Of a stretch of 64,000 nucleotides of DNA, positions 25,656 to 34,287 are shown piece by piece. The stretch spans positions 682,001 to 746,000 of the forward strand of contig NZ_NSLI01000003.1 of the NCBI RefSeq assembly GCF_002288825.1, in the 5' to 3' direction. Position 1 is the stretch's first letter. Every line of letters starts with the position of its first letter. The notes beneath the pieces were generated by a model. The model made no database searches. It was not told where the DNA came from and saw only the letters and a program-made list of their open reading frames with translations. Origin of the DNA: Sphingomonas lenta. GTDB taxonomy: Bacteria; Pseudomonadota; Alphaproteobacteria; Sphingomonadales; Sphingomonadaceae. A program made the translations under genes and the position numbers.

Positions 25656-27047
25656 ATGACCCAAACCCGCACCGAAACCGACTCCATCGGCCCCATCGAG
25701 GTCTCCGCCGACGCATACTGGGGCGCGCAGACGCAGCGCTCGATCGAGAACTTCCCCTTCGGCTCGGCCGAGCGCATGCCGATCGGCATCGTCCACGCCC
25801 AGGCGATCGTGAAGCAGGCGGCAGCCCGGGTGAACCGGCGGCACGGGCTCGCCCCCGAGATCGCGGACGCGATCGACGCGGCGGCGCGGGAGGTGACCGC
25901 GGGGAAGCTCGACGAGCAGTTCCCGCTCGTCATCTGGCAGACGGGCTCGGGCACGCAGACTAACATGAACGTCAACGAGGTGCTGGCCGGCCGTGCCAAC
26001 GAGGCGCTAGCGGGCAAGCGCGGCGGCAAGTCGCCGGTGCACCCGAACGACCACGTCAACATGTCGCAGTCGTCGAACGACAGCTTCCCGACCGCTCTCC
26101 ACGTCGCCGCCGTGCTGGCGACGGAACGGACGCTGCTGCCCGCGCTCGACCGGCTGGAGGCGGCGCTGACCGCCAAGGCGGCGGCGTGGGACGACATCGT
26201 CAAGATCGGCCGGACGCACACGCAGGACGCGACGCCGCTGACGCTGGGGCAGGAGTTCTCGGGCTACGCGGCACAGATCCATAGCTGCCGCGCGCGCGTC
26301 CTGGGCGCGATGAACGGCAACCTGCGCAAGCTCGCGATCGGCGGCACGGCGGTGGGCACGGGGCTGAACGCGCCGGAGGGCTGGGCGGAGGACATGTGCC
26401 GCGAGATCTCGGAGATTGCCGGCACCGCGTTCGAGCCCGCGCCCAACAAGTTCGAGCAGCTGGCGGCCAAGGACGGGCTCGTCTTCTTCCACGGCGCGCT
26501 CAACACGCTGGCGGTGGCGCTCAACAAGATCGCCAACGATATCCGCTTCCTCGGCTCCGGGCCGCGCTCGGGGCTGGGCGAGCTGTCGTTGCCCGCCAAC
26601 GAGCCGGGCAGCTCGATCATGCCTGGCAAGGTCAATCCGACGCAGGTGGAGAGCCTGACCATGGTGGCGGGCCAGGTGATCGGCAACCACGCCGCCGTGA
26701 CGGTGGGCGGCATGCAGGGGCATTTCGAACTCAACGTGTTCATGCCGCTGATCGGCGCGAACGTGCTGCGGTCGATCCACCTGCTCAGCGTCGGCATGGT
26801 GAGCTTCGCCGAGCGATGCGTCGACGGCACGGCGGCGAACGAGCGGCAGATCGCGGAGCTGGTCGGTCGGTCGCTGATGCTGGTCACCGCGCTCGCGCCG
26901 GAGATCGGCTACGACAACGCGGCCAAGATCGCGAAGCACGCGCACGAGAAGGGCCAGACGCTGAAGGAGGCTGGACTGGAGCTCGGGCTGGTGGACGAGG
27001 CTACGTTCGACCGGGTGGTGCGGCCGGAGCTGATGCTGGGGCGCTAG
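25656..27047 (+). CDS. fumC: Class II fumarate hydratase
   Basis: 463 residues. The aspartase/fumarase signature [13 protein letters not shown] is at about residue 320; [38 protein letters not shown] and [20 protein letters not shown] are the other conserved active-site segments. Iron-independent TCA-cycle enzyme interconverting fumarate and malate. ATG at 25656 gives the usual [16 protein letters not shown] start; the in-frame extension upstream is REP sequence. The stop overlaps composite repeat copy 3. Confidence 0.97.
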   Translation: MTQTRTETDSIGPIEVSADAYWGAQTQRSIENFPFGSAERMPIGIVHAQAIVKQAAARVNRRHGLAPEIADAIDAAAREVTAGKLDEQFPLVIWQTGSGTQTNMNVNEVLAGRANEALAGKRGGKSPVHPNDHVNMSQSSNDSFPTALHVAAVLATERTLLPALDRLEAALTAKAAAWDDIVKIGRTHTQDATPLTLGQEFSGYAAQIHSCRARVLGAMNGNLRKLAIGGTAVGTGLNAPEGWAEDMCREISEIAGTAFEPAPNKFEQLAAKDGLVFFHGALNTLAVALNKIANDIRFLGSGPRSGLGELSLPANEPGSSIMPGKVNPTQVESLTMVAGQVIGNHAAVTVGGMQGHFELNVFMPLIGANVLRSIHLLSVGMVSFAERCVDGTAANERQIAELVGRSLMLVTALAPEIGYDNAAKIAKHAHEKGQTLKEAGLELGLVDEATFDRVVRPELMLGR

Positions 27048-27140
27048 GGCGCACGCGCCGAGCAAAGCTCGAAGCGAGACGCCCAAGCCCGGCCGGCCTA
27101 GCTTCAGCTAGGTTCGACGACGCGGCTTGGCCGCGGCGCT
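27047..27140 (+). repeat. Composite three-hairpin repeat, copy 3 (after fumC)
   Basis: Hairpin 1: GGGCG (27047-27051, its first G is the last base of the fumC stop) with CGCCC (27080-27084) and inner CGAGC-AAA-GCTCG. Then CCCGGCCGG, hairpin 2 CCTAGC-TTCA-GCTAGG (27097-27112), TTCGACGA, hairpin 3 CGCGGC-TTG-GCCGCG (27121-27135). Closest relative of copy 2. Confidence 0.85.
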
Positions 27141-27201
27141 TCCCGGCCCCCCGGGAACATCCCGTCCGCCTGGGAGTCGTACGCGTAACGGAGGTGTTAT
27201 C

Positions 27202-27402
27202 ATGATCGGCAAGGTTATCGGTGCTCTAGTCGGCCGCGAGATCGACCGTCGCGATGGGTCGGGCGGGCTGAAGGGCGCGCTCACGGGTGCTCTCATCGGC
27301 GGCGGGCTGCGTCGGATGGGTCCGCTCGGCATGGCGCTGGGTGCTGCCTATGTGGGCAAGAAGGCGCTCGACCGTCGGCGCATGATGCGTCGCGGCTATT
27401 GA
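27202..27402 (+). CDS. Small glycine-rich protein of unknown function
   Basis: 66 residues: MIGKVIGALVGREIDRR, then a Gly/Ala-rich repeat-like middle (GGLKGALTGALIGGGLRR) and a basic end RRMMRRGY. The glycine-zipper pattern suggests a membrane-associated helix pair. ATG at 27202 is preceded by GGAGGT. Probably cotranscribed with the following gene (27-bp gap). No known function. Confidence 0.75.
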   Translation: MIGKVIGALVGREIDRRDGSGGLKGALTGALIGGGLRRMGPLGMALGAAYVGKKALDRRRMMRRGY

Positions 27403-27429
27403 TCCAGCAGCCAGGCAGGAGAGGGCTGA

Positions 27430-27708
27430 ATGAGCGCAGGCGAGACGACCACCGACCACGACGTCATCAAGAAGTGGATCGAGGAGCGCAACGGTCACCC
27501 CGCCGTGGTCCGCGCGACGGAGGACAACGGCCAGTCGGGCGGCCTGCTCCGCGTCGAGTTCCGCGATCCGGAGGACAAGCTCCACGAGATCGACTGGGAC
27601 GAGTTCTTCAAGGTGTTCGAGGATAACAAGCTCGCTTTCCTGCACCAGGATAAGACGGCGGACGGCAAGGTGAGCCGGTTTAATAAGTTCGTGCACCGGG
27701 AAGGCTGA
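27430..27708 (+). CDS. Conserved small protein of unknown function (often misnamed glucan branching enzyme)
   Basis: 92 residues: TTDHDVIKKWIEERNGHPAV, then LLRVEFRDPEDKLHEIDWDE, FFKVFEDNKLAFLHQD and SRFNKFVHREG. The family is common in Sphingomonads and Rhizobia and is sometimes labelled 1,4-alpha-glucan branching enzyme, but the protein is far too short to contain a GH13 barrel, so that name is wrong. No function can be assigned. Its stop lies in the arm of hairpin 1 of composite repeat copy 4. Confidence 0.85.
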   Translation: MSAGETTTDHDVIKKWIEERNGHPAVVRATEDNGQSGGLLRVEFRDPEDKLHEIDWDEFFKVFEDNKLAFLHQDKTADGKVSRFNKFVHREG

Positions 27709-27786
27709 CGGCGAAGCCTCAGCCTTCCCGACGCACGGCCGGCGGGGCTATAGCCCCGTCCGACGGCGCGGCTTCGCCGCGGCGCT
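27698..27786 (+). repeat. Composite three-hairpin repeat, copy 4
   Basis: Hairpin 1: GGGAAGGCTGA (27698-27708) pairs with TCAGCCTTCCC (27719-27729), apex GGC-GAA-GCC; the TGA in the first arm is the stop of the upstream gene. Then ACGGCCGG, hairpin 2 CGGGGC-TATA-GCCCCG (27743-27758), TCCGACGG, hairpin 3 CGCGGC-TTC-GCCGCG (27767-27781). Confidence 0.85.
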
Positions 27787-27810
27787 GACCCGTTAGCCAC
27801 CAGCCTTTCC

Positions 27811-27894
27811 ATTATGCCGGGCTTGACCCGGCATCCCGCTTCCCTCTTCTGCTAAAGGACAAATAGCGGGACCCCGGCTCAAGGCTGGGGTGAC
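27811..27894. repeat. REP-like inverted pair
   Basis: Left arm 27811-27840 (hairpin around ATGCCGGGCTTGACCCGGCA) and right arm 27865-27894 (around CCCCGGCTCAAGGCTGGGG) face each other, sharing AGCGGGA ends. The right arm runs to within 20 bp of the phosphohexomutase start. Confidence 0.7.
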
Positions 27895-27913
27895 GAGTGG
27901 GGGAGGCGAGCTA

Positions 27914-29314
27914 TTGGCTAGAGACGATTACGAGCCAAGCGCGCGCCCGGCCATCAACCCCGCCATCGTCCGCTCCTACGACCTGCGCGGCGTGGTCGGG
28001 CGCGACCTGACCGAGGCGGACGCGCACCTGCTCGGCCTCAAGCTCGCGAACGCCGTCCGCGCGCGCGGTGGCAGGACGGTGGCGGTCGGGTATGACGGGC
28101 GGCTCTCCTCGCCGATGCTGGAGGCGGCGCTGGTGGACGGGCTCGCGGCGGGCGGCGTCGCGGTGGAGCGCACCGGGCTAGGGCCGACGGGGCAGCTCTA
28201 CTACGCCGTCCACGCGCGCGGGCTGGACGGGGGAGTCATGGTCACCGGGTCGCACAATCCGTCGGACCAGAACGGGTTCAAGATCCTGATCGGCGTGGAG
28301 CCGGTGTTCGGGCAGGCGTTGCGGGAGCTAGTCGAGGGGCCGGCCGATCCCGCATCCGGCGGCTCCGCGCGCGAAGTCGCAGTGGTGGATGCCTACCGCG
28401 ACCGCCTGCTCAACGCGGCGGAGGGCGCGCCGGCGCTGCGCATCGGTTGGGACGCGGGGAGCGGCGCGACGGGGGAGATGCTACGCCGCTTGACGGGGCG
28501 GCTGTCGGGCGAGCATCGAATGATCCATTGCGACGTCGACGGGCGCTTTCCGGGGCATCATCCAGACCCGTCGGTGCCGGAGAACCTTCGAGACCTGATC
28601 GCCCTCGTCCGCGACGAGCAGCTGGACCTCGGCATCGCGTTCGACGGCGACGGTGATCGGATCGGCGTGGTGGACGGGGATGGCGAGATCGTCTGGCCCG
28701 ACCAGCTGCTGCTGTTCCTGGCGGAGGACGTACTTGCGCGGCGTCCGGGAGCGTCCGTCGTCGCCGACGTGAAGTCCAGCCGCGTGCTGTTCGACGGCAT
28801 CGACGCGGCCGGGGGCAGGGGCGTGCTGTCGCCGTCCGGCTATGTCCTGATCCGCGAGGCGATGTTGCGGGAAGGCGCGCCGCTGGCGGGCGAGATGAGC
28901 GGGCACCTGTTCTTCGCCGACGATTGGTACGGGACGGACGACGCGCTCCACAACGCCCTGCGCCTGCTCGCCGCGATCGGGCGGCGCGGGAGCTTGACCG
29001 AGTGGCGGCGCAAGCTGCCGCGTACCTATGCTACGCCGGAGCTGCGGCTGGCCTGTCCCGACGCGGACAAGGCGCGGGTGCTGGCGGAGGTGGAGCGCGA
29101 CCTCGCGGCGGAGGGCGCGACGATCAACCGCACCGACGGGCTGCGCGTCACCGCGCCGGACGGCTGGTGGCTGCTGCGCGCGTCCGGCACTGAGCCCAAG
29201 CTCACGGCGCGCGTCGAAGCGTGGACGCCCGACGCGCTGGAACGGCTGCGCGGCGACTTATCCGCGCGGCTCGCGGCCGCGGGCCTAGCCGCCGAATGTA
29301 TAGGTGGCGGCTAG
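27914..29314 (+). CDS. Phosphomannomutase/phosphoglucomutase
   Basis: 466 residues from TTG 27914. Four-domain alpha-D-phosphohexomutase: RSYDLRGVVGRDL start, VMVTGSHNPSDQNGFKI with the phosphoserine in the SHNP loop, FDGDGDRIGVVD metal loop, EMSGHLFF sugar loop and RASGTEPKL phosphate loop. Interconverts mannose- or glucose-1- and 6-phosphates for nucleotide-sugar supply, which could feed the glycan operon at 30742-36099. I prefer TTG 27914 because GGAGG lies 7 nt upstream; the GTG at 27890 lies inside a REP arm. Confidence 0.93.
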   Translation: MARDDYEPSARPAINPAIVRSYDLRGVVGRDLTEADAHLLGLKLANAVRARGGRTVAVGYDGRLSSPMLEAALVDGLAAGGVAVERTGLGPTGQLYYAVHARGLDGGVMVTGSHNPSDQNGFKILIGVEPVFGQALRELVEGPADPASGGSAREVAVVDAYRDRLLNAAEGAPALRIGWDAGSGATGEMLRRLTGRLSGEHRMIHCDVDGRFPGHHPDPSVPENLRDLIALVRDEQLDLGIAFDGDGDRIGVVDGDGEIVWPDQLLLFLAEDVLARRPGASVVADVKSSRVLFDGIDAAGGRGVLSPSGYVLIREAMLREGAPLAGEMSGHLFFADDWYGTDDALHNALRLLAAIGRRGSLTEWRRKLPRTYATPELRLACPDADKARVLAEVERDLAAEGATINRTDGLRVTAPDGWWLLRASGTEPKLTARVEAWTPDALERLRGDLSARLAAAGLAAECIGGG

Positions 29315-30073
29315 ACCGCCGGAGAACTGGTCGCGCGACCCGAAGCGCCGCACCACGGGCGAATCCCCCGCATCCTCGACCAGCCGGTCGTAGCGCACGA
29401 AGCCCGTCACGCCCCAGCGCCGCGTGAGCTGGCGCAGCGCCCCCACCGTCGCGCCCACCGACTGCAACCCGCCGTCGGGCCGGAACGCCGGGAGCCCCGC
29501 GGGCGCGGCGTCGCCGGGCCGTACGCCGAAATAGGCGCGCTGGTAGCGCCCGTTGGTCAGGGTCACGCGCGGTCCTATCGAGACGAGCCATGCGTCGCCG
29601 TCGCGCACGACGAAGTCGCCGCCGACTTCGCCGATCAAACCTTCATGTCCGCCGATCCCGCGGCGAGCCTCGGCGCGCAGCCTGAACGACGGGGTGAGCT
29701 GAAACTGCGCGAAACCGCCCACCTCGACCGTGGACCCGACGCGCGGCAGCAGGCCCTCGGTATCGCGCCGCCGCCGGCTTCCCTGAAACGCCAGCGACGG
29801 ACCCGCGGAGAACCCCTCCGCGTTGATCAGGCCGATCGCCGCGCTCTCGTCGGGTGCCTCGAAGACGAACGGCTCGTCGCCGCGCGCCCGCGACAGGTCC
29901 ACGAACGGCCGCAGCGTCACCTTGTCCGAACCCGGAAAGCGCGGCTGCAGCGCCGGCCCTAGTGCCACGCGGGTGCGGCGGGGGCGGTCGTCGCGCTCTT
30001 GCGCCGAGGCGGGAACGGACGGGACGGCCAGCACGATGGCGGCCAGGGCGAGCGGGCGGCGGATGCTCATCAT
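29285..30073 (-). CDS. MipA/OmpV-family outer-membrane protein
   Basis: 262 residues with signal peptide (LALAAIVLAVPSVPASAQ). Mature protein begins RVALGPALQPRFPGSDK, then repeated amphipathic strands with aromatic ends and a terminal Phe-like end (GGLAATYTFGG), fitting an OmpV-like beta-barrel. MipA members can scaffold murein hydrolases; the precise role is unknown. Converges with the phosphohexomutase gene with a 30-bp overlap. Confidence 0.85.
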   Translation of the reverse strand: MMSIRRPLALAAIVLAVPSVPASAQERDDRPRRTRVALGPALQPRFPGSDKVTLRPFVDLSRARGDEPFVFEAPDESAAIGLINAEGFSAGPSLAFQGSRRRRDTEGLLPRVGSTVEVGGFAQFQLTPSFRLRAEARRGIGGHEGLIGEVGGDFVVRDGDAWLVSIGPRVTLTNGRYQRAYFGVRPGDAAPAGLPAFRPDGGLQSVGATVGALRQLTRRWGVTGFVRYDRLVEDAGDSPVVRRFGSRDQFSGGLAATYTFGG

Positions 30074-30160
30074 CGCTCGATAGCCGGTGCGCGCGGGGGT
30101 GGCGAGTCCCGCCGCGCTCGGGCTAAGATCGGGTCGGCTCTTCATCGTTCGGAAAAGCTC

Positions 30161-30745
30161 ATGCACCGTCGCTTGTTCCTGCTGCTCCTCGCCTTCCTCG
30201 CCGTTCCGCTCGCGGCGCAAACGCCCCCGGCGCTCCCGCGCGTCGCGTTAGAGACGAGCGAGGGGCGGATCGTGATCGAGCTGGAGACCGTCCGCGCGCC
30301 GGCGACGGCGGCGAACTTCCTACGCTACGCCCGCGAGAAGCGGCTGGACGGCGTCGACTTCTACCGCGCGGTGCGGGCGGGGCCGGCGTTCGGCTTCGTG
30401 CAGTTCGGCGTGCAGAACGCGCCCAAGCGCGTGCTCCCGCCGATCAAGCACGAGCCGACGACGCAGACGGGCCTGAAGCACCTGGACGGCGCGATCTCGA
30501 TCGCGCGCAACGCGCCGGGCACGGCCAGCGGCGACTTCACGATCATGGTGGGCGACCAGCCCTCGCTCGACGCCGATCCGAGCCGGCCGGGCGACAATCT
30601 GGGCTATGCCGCGTTCGGGCGCGTGGTGGAGGGCATGGACGTGGTCCGCCGCATCCTGGAGGCGCCCAAGGCCGCGGGCGGGCACTTCAAGGGCGAGATG
30701 CTGGCGAGCCCCGTGCGGATCACCTCGGCGCGCGTGCTGCCCTAA
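30161..30745 (+). CDS. Exported cyclophilin-type peptidyl-prolyl isomerase (second copy)
   Basis: 194 residues: signal peptide (LFLLLLAFLAVPLAAQ), then VALETSEGRIVIELETV, the cyclophilin start. FYRAVRAGPAFGFVQFGVQ has the catalytic Arg, but the usual Q-G-G is Q-F-G here, and SGDFTIMVG replaces SQFFI. LGYAAFGRVVEGMDVV is well kept. Probably periplasmic; activity may be weak. Convergent with the glycan operon (4-bp overlap of ends). Confidence 0.85.
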   Translation: MHRRLFLLLLAFLAVPLAAQTPPALPRVALETSEGRIVIELETVRAPATAANFLRYAREKRLDGVDFYRAVRAGPAFGFVQFGVQNAPKRVLPPIKHEPTTQTGLKHLDGAISIARNAPGTASGDFTIMVGDQPSLDADPSRPGDNLGYAAFGRVVEGMDVVRRILEAPKAAGGHFKGEMLASPVRITSARVLP

Positions 30746-31686
30746 GCGCGGGTCACGCGGCGGCGGACGGTCGTCAGCGGCTCGGCACCCCAAGCGTATT
30801 TGTAGGGTTCCTCGCCGCGGAGGAAGTGGAACGCGCGCGCGCCGTTGCCAAGCGCGTCCTCGATCAGCAGGCGAAAGGCGAGCGTGCCGAAGCTCTGGCC
30901 GGGGATGCTCTGGTCGACGCCGTTGATGTAGGAATAGCCGCGCCGCCCGTCGGCGAAGCCGAGCAGCACGGCGACGACGCAGCCGTGGTGGCGAACGACG
31001 CCGACGCGTAGCAGGCCCGCCTCCATCAGCGCGGGCGCGGCCGCGCGGTGGAAAGCCTGGATGCGGGGATCGGCGAGCACGCCAAGCTCGCCCGCCGCCT
31101 CCCAGCGTGCGGCGTGGAGCGCGAAGAGCGCGTCGAGCGCTTCGTCGAGGCCGTGCGCGTCGACCAGCTCCTCCGTGACGCCGCCCAGCGCGTCGGCGCG
31201 GTTGCGGTCGTGCTGGACCTTGCGGCGCTTCGACTTGGACATGCCGGCGAGCAGCGGCGGCGCGTCGGGGAGCGGCATGACGGGGCAGACCTCGTGCGGC
31301 TCATCCGCCGCGCGCCAGCCGCTAGGGACCGGGCCGAGCAGGGGCGAGTCGGGGCGGAGGTCGGGGAGCAGCAGCTCGTCCCAGCGATCGGCGGTGGCGA
31401 GGATCGTGTCCCAGATCGCGGGCAAGGCGTCCGCGTCCGGGTCGATCAGCGCGTCGAGATAATCGCTATGGCCCGCGCCGACGGGGACGAGGCGGCGGGT
31501 CCTTTCGTCATTCCAAACGAAGAGCGGCAGCGCCGCGACGAGGCGGCCCGAGGCGTCGCGGACCTCGGCGTCGAGCCGCTCGCCGCCGCCGAGATGCGTC
31601 CACCACGCCTCCGCCCAAGCCGGCGACTGGAAGGGGGTGGCGCGGGGGTCGCGGCGGTGGAGGTCCCACCACTCGTCGCGCGTCAC
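30742..31686 (-). CDS. FemAB/CelD-like GNAT acyltransferase
   Basis: 314 residues. Two GNAT-like halves are suggested: TPFQSPAWAEAWWTHLG near the N-terminus and, in the second half, the conserved end GARAFHFLRGEEPYKYAW that marks CelD/FemAB-like acyltransferases, which move an acyl or aminoacyl group onto an amine. SKSKRRKVQHDRNR (about 195-208) is basic. GTG at 31686 overlaps the methyltransferase stop. Last gene of a six-gene operon; with the deacetylase upstream, it could re-acylate the exposed amine. Confidence 0.8.
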   Translation of the reverse strand: MTRDEWWDLHRRDPRATPFQSPAWAEAWWTHLGGGERLDAEVRDASGRLVAALPLFVWNDERTRRLVPVGAGHSDYLDALIDPDADALPAIWDTILATADRWDELLLPDLRPDSPLLGPVPSGWRAADEPHEVCPVMPLPDAPPLLAGMSKSKRRKVQHDRNRADALGGVTEELVDAHGLDEALDALFALHAARWEAAGELGVLADPRIQAFHRAAAPALMEAGLLRVGVVRHHGCVVAVLLGFADGRRGYSYINGVDQSIPGQSFGTLAFRLLIEDALGNGARAFHFLRGEEPYKYAWGAEPLTTVRRRVTRA

Positions 31687-32504
31687 GGGGAGCGCCTGAG
31701 GTGGAAGCCGCTCGCGTCCCAGATCGCGAAGGGCCGCTCGCCGGAGCGCAGGCAGGTAAAGCCGGGCGCGTTCGCGGCTTCGGCCACGTCCGCCGCCTCG
31801 TCGCCGCGGTAGGACCAATTGAACACGACGAGATCGCCGCCGGGGCGGAGCACGCGCGACAGTTTGGCGAGCTGCGGCTGGAGCACGCCCGCGCGGACGA
31901 GGTAAGGAAAGCTGTCGACCGCCAGTACGAGGTCGAAGCTCGCGTCGGGGAAGGGCAGCACGCCGCCGTCCGTGGCCTCGAAGCGGGCGTTGGCGAGCCC
32001 GGCCGCCCGCTCGCGCGCTTGGGCGACCATGGCGGGCGAGATGTCGACGCCGACGATCTCAGCGACGTACGGCGCGAGCGCGAGGGCGACGCGGCCGATG
32101 CCGCAGCCGAAGTCGAGCACGTGCGCGCCGTCCAGGGCCACCCAGGAGCGCACCACCTCGACCAGCTCGTCGGTCGCGGCGCGGAGCAGCGCGGGGTCGC
32201 CGAGCGAGTAGAAGGCGACGGCGGCCTCGGGCTCTTCGCCCGCGAGACGGTCGAACAGCGCGGCGGTGGCGGCGAGCGGGTCGGGGCCGTCGGGATCGAG
32301 CCCCGCCGCGGCGAGCTGGCCCAGCCGGTCGAGCTTGGCGCGGTGCGCGCGGGCGAGGCGGGCGACCTCGCGGAGCGGCGAACCGTCGGGCGCGTCGCGC
32401 TCGATCGCGTCCGCGTCGATCGGTTCGCCCGCGAGCACGAGCCGCGCGAGCGCGATCTGGGGCGAGATCACGCCGCGGGCGCAGAGGTCGAGCGCGTCGC
32501 TCAC
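31683..32504 (-). CDS. Class I SAM-dependent methyltransferase with extra N-terminal region
   Basis: 273 residues. The first ~100 residues are helical and carry no known motif; the methyltransferase domain then begins AHVLDFGCGIGRVALALAP (motif I, SAM binding), VGVDISPAMV (acidic loop), FDLVLAVDSFPYLV and LRPGGDLVVFNWS. Methyl acceptor unknown, presumably the sugar or lipid product of this operon. Coupled by GTGA overlaps on both sides. Confidence 0.85.
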   Translation of the reverse strand: MSDALDLCARGVISPQIALARLVLAGEPIDADAIERDAPDGSPLREVARLARAHRAKLDRLGQLAAAGLDPDGPDPLAATAALFDRLAGEEPEAAVAFYSLGDPALLRAATDELVEVVRSWVALDGAHVLDFGCGIGRVALALAPYVAEIVGVDISPAMVAQARERAAGLANARFEATDGGVLPFPDASFDLVLAVDSFPYLVRAGVLQPQLAKLSRVLRPGGDLVVFNWSYRGDEAADVAEAANAPGFTCLRSGERPFAIWDASGFHLRRSP

Positions 32505-33526
32505 GCCGCCAGCCGCTCGTACAGGTTGAGGTAAGCGGCGGCGGTGCGGCGGCCGTCGAAGCACGCCTCCGCCGCGCGTCGGCACGCGGCCGGGTCGATC
32601 GCGGCCACGCGGCCGATCCCATCTGCCATGTCGGCGACGCCATCGACCAAGAAGCCGGTCACGCCGTTCTCGACGATCTCGGGGAGCGCGCCGCTGCGAT
32701 AGGCGATGACGGGCGTGCCGCTCGCCAGCGCCTCCATCGCGACGAGCGACGAGGTCTCGGGCGCGGTGGAAGGGACGAGCAGGCAGCGCGCCTCGGCGAG
32801 CAGCCGCCGCTTGTCCTCGCCCGCGACGGCACCGATCCAGCGGCGGCGCTCGTCGAGGCGCGGGCGGACCTCCTCGTCGAGGTAGCGGACGTGCTCAGGG
32901 TGCGGGAAGGCGGGGCCGGCGGCGATCAGGGGTATGTCCGCGCGCTTGGCGGCGTCGATCGCGTCGGCGAAGCCTTTCTCCGGCGCGATGCGGCCGAGCA
33001 CGAGCGCGTGGTCGCCTTTTGCGGGCGCGGGCCGGTAGCGGTCGAGATCGACGCCGTTGGCGACGGGCTCGAGCAGCCGCGCGCCCTCCGGGGCACGGCG
33101 CGCCTGCGCTTGCGAGACGGGAAGCAGCCACAGGTCGTCCCGGTCGGGCCGGAGCGCGTCGGCGGGGTACCAGTCGAGCGGCAGGTGCAGCGTGACGAGC
33201 GTGCGCACGCCCGGGCCGGGCAGGTAGACGGGGTAGTCGATGCCGTGGAGGTGGACGAGGTCGGCCGCGCCCGCGACTTGGGCGACCGCTCCGCGCACGA
33301 CGGCGTGCACCTCCGCGCGGCGGGCGTCGTCGATCAGGCCGTCGCTGGCGGGCACTGCGACGAGCTCGCCCGCGACCTCCGAACCTTCGCACGCGACCAC
33401 GATCGAGCGGTGGCCGGCCTCCACCAACGCACGGTCGAGCTGGGCGAGCACCTGCTCCGCACCGCCCGCCGGATCGGGGGTGACGGGCGCGAAGGGATAA
33501 GCGACGCTCACGACGGTGAGCGTCAC
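32501..33526 (-). CDS. GT4-family glycosyltransferase
   Basis: 341 residues, GT-B fold. N-terminal PDPAGGAEQVLAQLDRAL (glycine-rich acceptor loop), DLVHLHGIDYPVYLPG, LGRIAPEKGFADAID and the E-x7-E motif in PETSSLVAMEALASGTPVIA (donor phosphate and sugar contacts), followed by GALPEIVENGVTGFLVD. Retaining transferase using a nucleotide-sugar. GTG start at 33526 overlaps the PIG-L stop. Confidence 0.9.
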   Translation of the reverse strand: MTLTVVSVAYPFAPVTPDPAGGAEQVLAQLDRALVEAGHRSIVVACEGSEVAGELVAVPASDGLIDDARRAEVHAVVRGAVAQVAGAADLVHLHGIDYPVYLPGPGVRTLVTLHLPLDWYPADALRPDRDDLWLLPVSQAQARRAPEGARLLEPVANGVDLDRYRPAPAKGDHALVLGRIAPEKGFADAIDAAKRADIPLIAAGPAFPHPEHVRYLDEEVRPRLDERRRWIGAVAGEDKRRLLAEARCLLVPSTAPETSSLVAMEALASGTPVIAYRSGALPEIVENGVTGFLVDGVADMADGIGRVAAIDPAACRRAAEACFDGRRTAAAYLNLYERLAA

Positions 33527-34287
33527 GCGGGCACCCCCAAGAGCGCCCGCGCCCGCTCGCGCCAGATCCCCGACGTGATCGCCCAGCCGAAGCGGTCGTA
33601 AAGCGAGTTGCCCGGCGGGGGCGGGCCCGTGAAGTCGTATCCCGGCGCGTCGCGCCAGCGTTCGGCGTCGGGGACGTAGTCGCCGATCACGTCGCGCTGG
33701 CTCCTATGCGCGGCGAGCGCGCGGGCGACCGCGCCGCGCTCAAACGGCGAGAGCGGGCGGGCGTGCTCGGGCGTGCCGGGCCAGAAGCGGCCGAAGACGC
33801 GTGTCCCGTCGAACTCGGCGTAGCAGGCGAACTCGACGAGCGCGCAGCCGAGCCGGTCGGCGACGATCCGGCAAGCGAGCGCCGCGCCGTCATGGTCGGG
33901 GTGGCCGCCCTCGTACGGGTGCGTGACGATGGCCGACACGCCCCGGCAGTCGCCTGTGAGCCGCTCGACCAGCGCGGGAAGGTGGTCCGCCGTCTCCTGG
34001 TCGGGCACGTCGTAGGCGATGCGCTCGGGCGTCGCGCCCAGCTCGGCGAGCGCGGCGTCGAGCTCGGCGGCGCGGAGGCGGGCATAGTCCTCGCGCCGCT
34101 CGATCCCGAGCCGGTGGGCGTCGATCATGCTGCGCGGCGCGGAGTCAGTGAGGTGGATCAAGCGGCAGTTGCGCAGACGGGCCAGGGCGGAGCCGGCCCA
34201 CAGCGTCTCGTCGTCGGCGTGCGCGACGACGACCGCGACGGGCTCCTCCACGGCCGCGCCGTCGGCCAGCCGCGCGGCCCAGCTCAC
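33523..34287 (-). CDS. PIG-L/LmbE-family zinc N-acetylsugar deacetylase
   Basis: 254 residues. VVVAHADDETLWAG carries the AHxDDE zinc and catalytic motif, and THPYEGGHPDHDGAALA the second metal histidine (GHPDH). The family removes acetyl groups from N-acetylglucosamine-containing glycosides (MshB, BshB, PIG-L). Located next to a GT4 gene in the same operon, an arrangement also found in mycothiol and bacillithiol synthesis, though no cysteine ligase is here. Coupled by GTGA on both sides. Confidence 0.88.
   Translation of the reverse strand: MSWAARLADGAAVEEPVAVVVAHADDETLWAGSALARLRNCRLIHLTDSAPRSMIDAHRLGIERREDYARLRAAELDAALAELGATPERIAYDVPDQETADHLPALVERLTGDCRGVSAIVTHPYEGGHPDHDGAALACRIVADRLGCALVEFACYAEFDGTRVFGRFWPGTPEHARPLSPFERGAVARALAAHRSQRDVIGDYVPDAERWRDAPGYDFTGPPPPGNSLYDRFGWAITSGIWRERARALLGVPA

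Noticed and set aside
27430..27708. Annotation as 1,4-alpha-glucan branching enzyme
   Set aside because: 92 residues with none of the GH13 motifs.
27890..27913. GTG 27890 as start of the phosphohexomutase
   Set aside because: The GTG is part of a REP arm; TTG 27914 has a proper ribosome-binding site.
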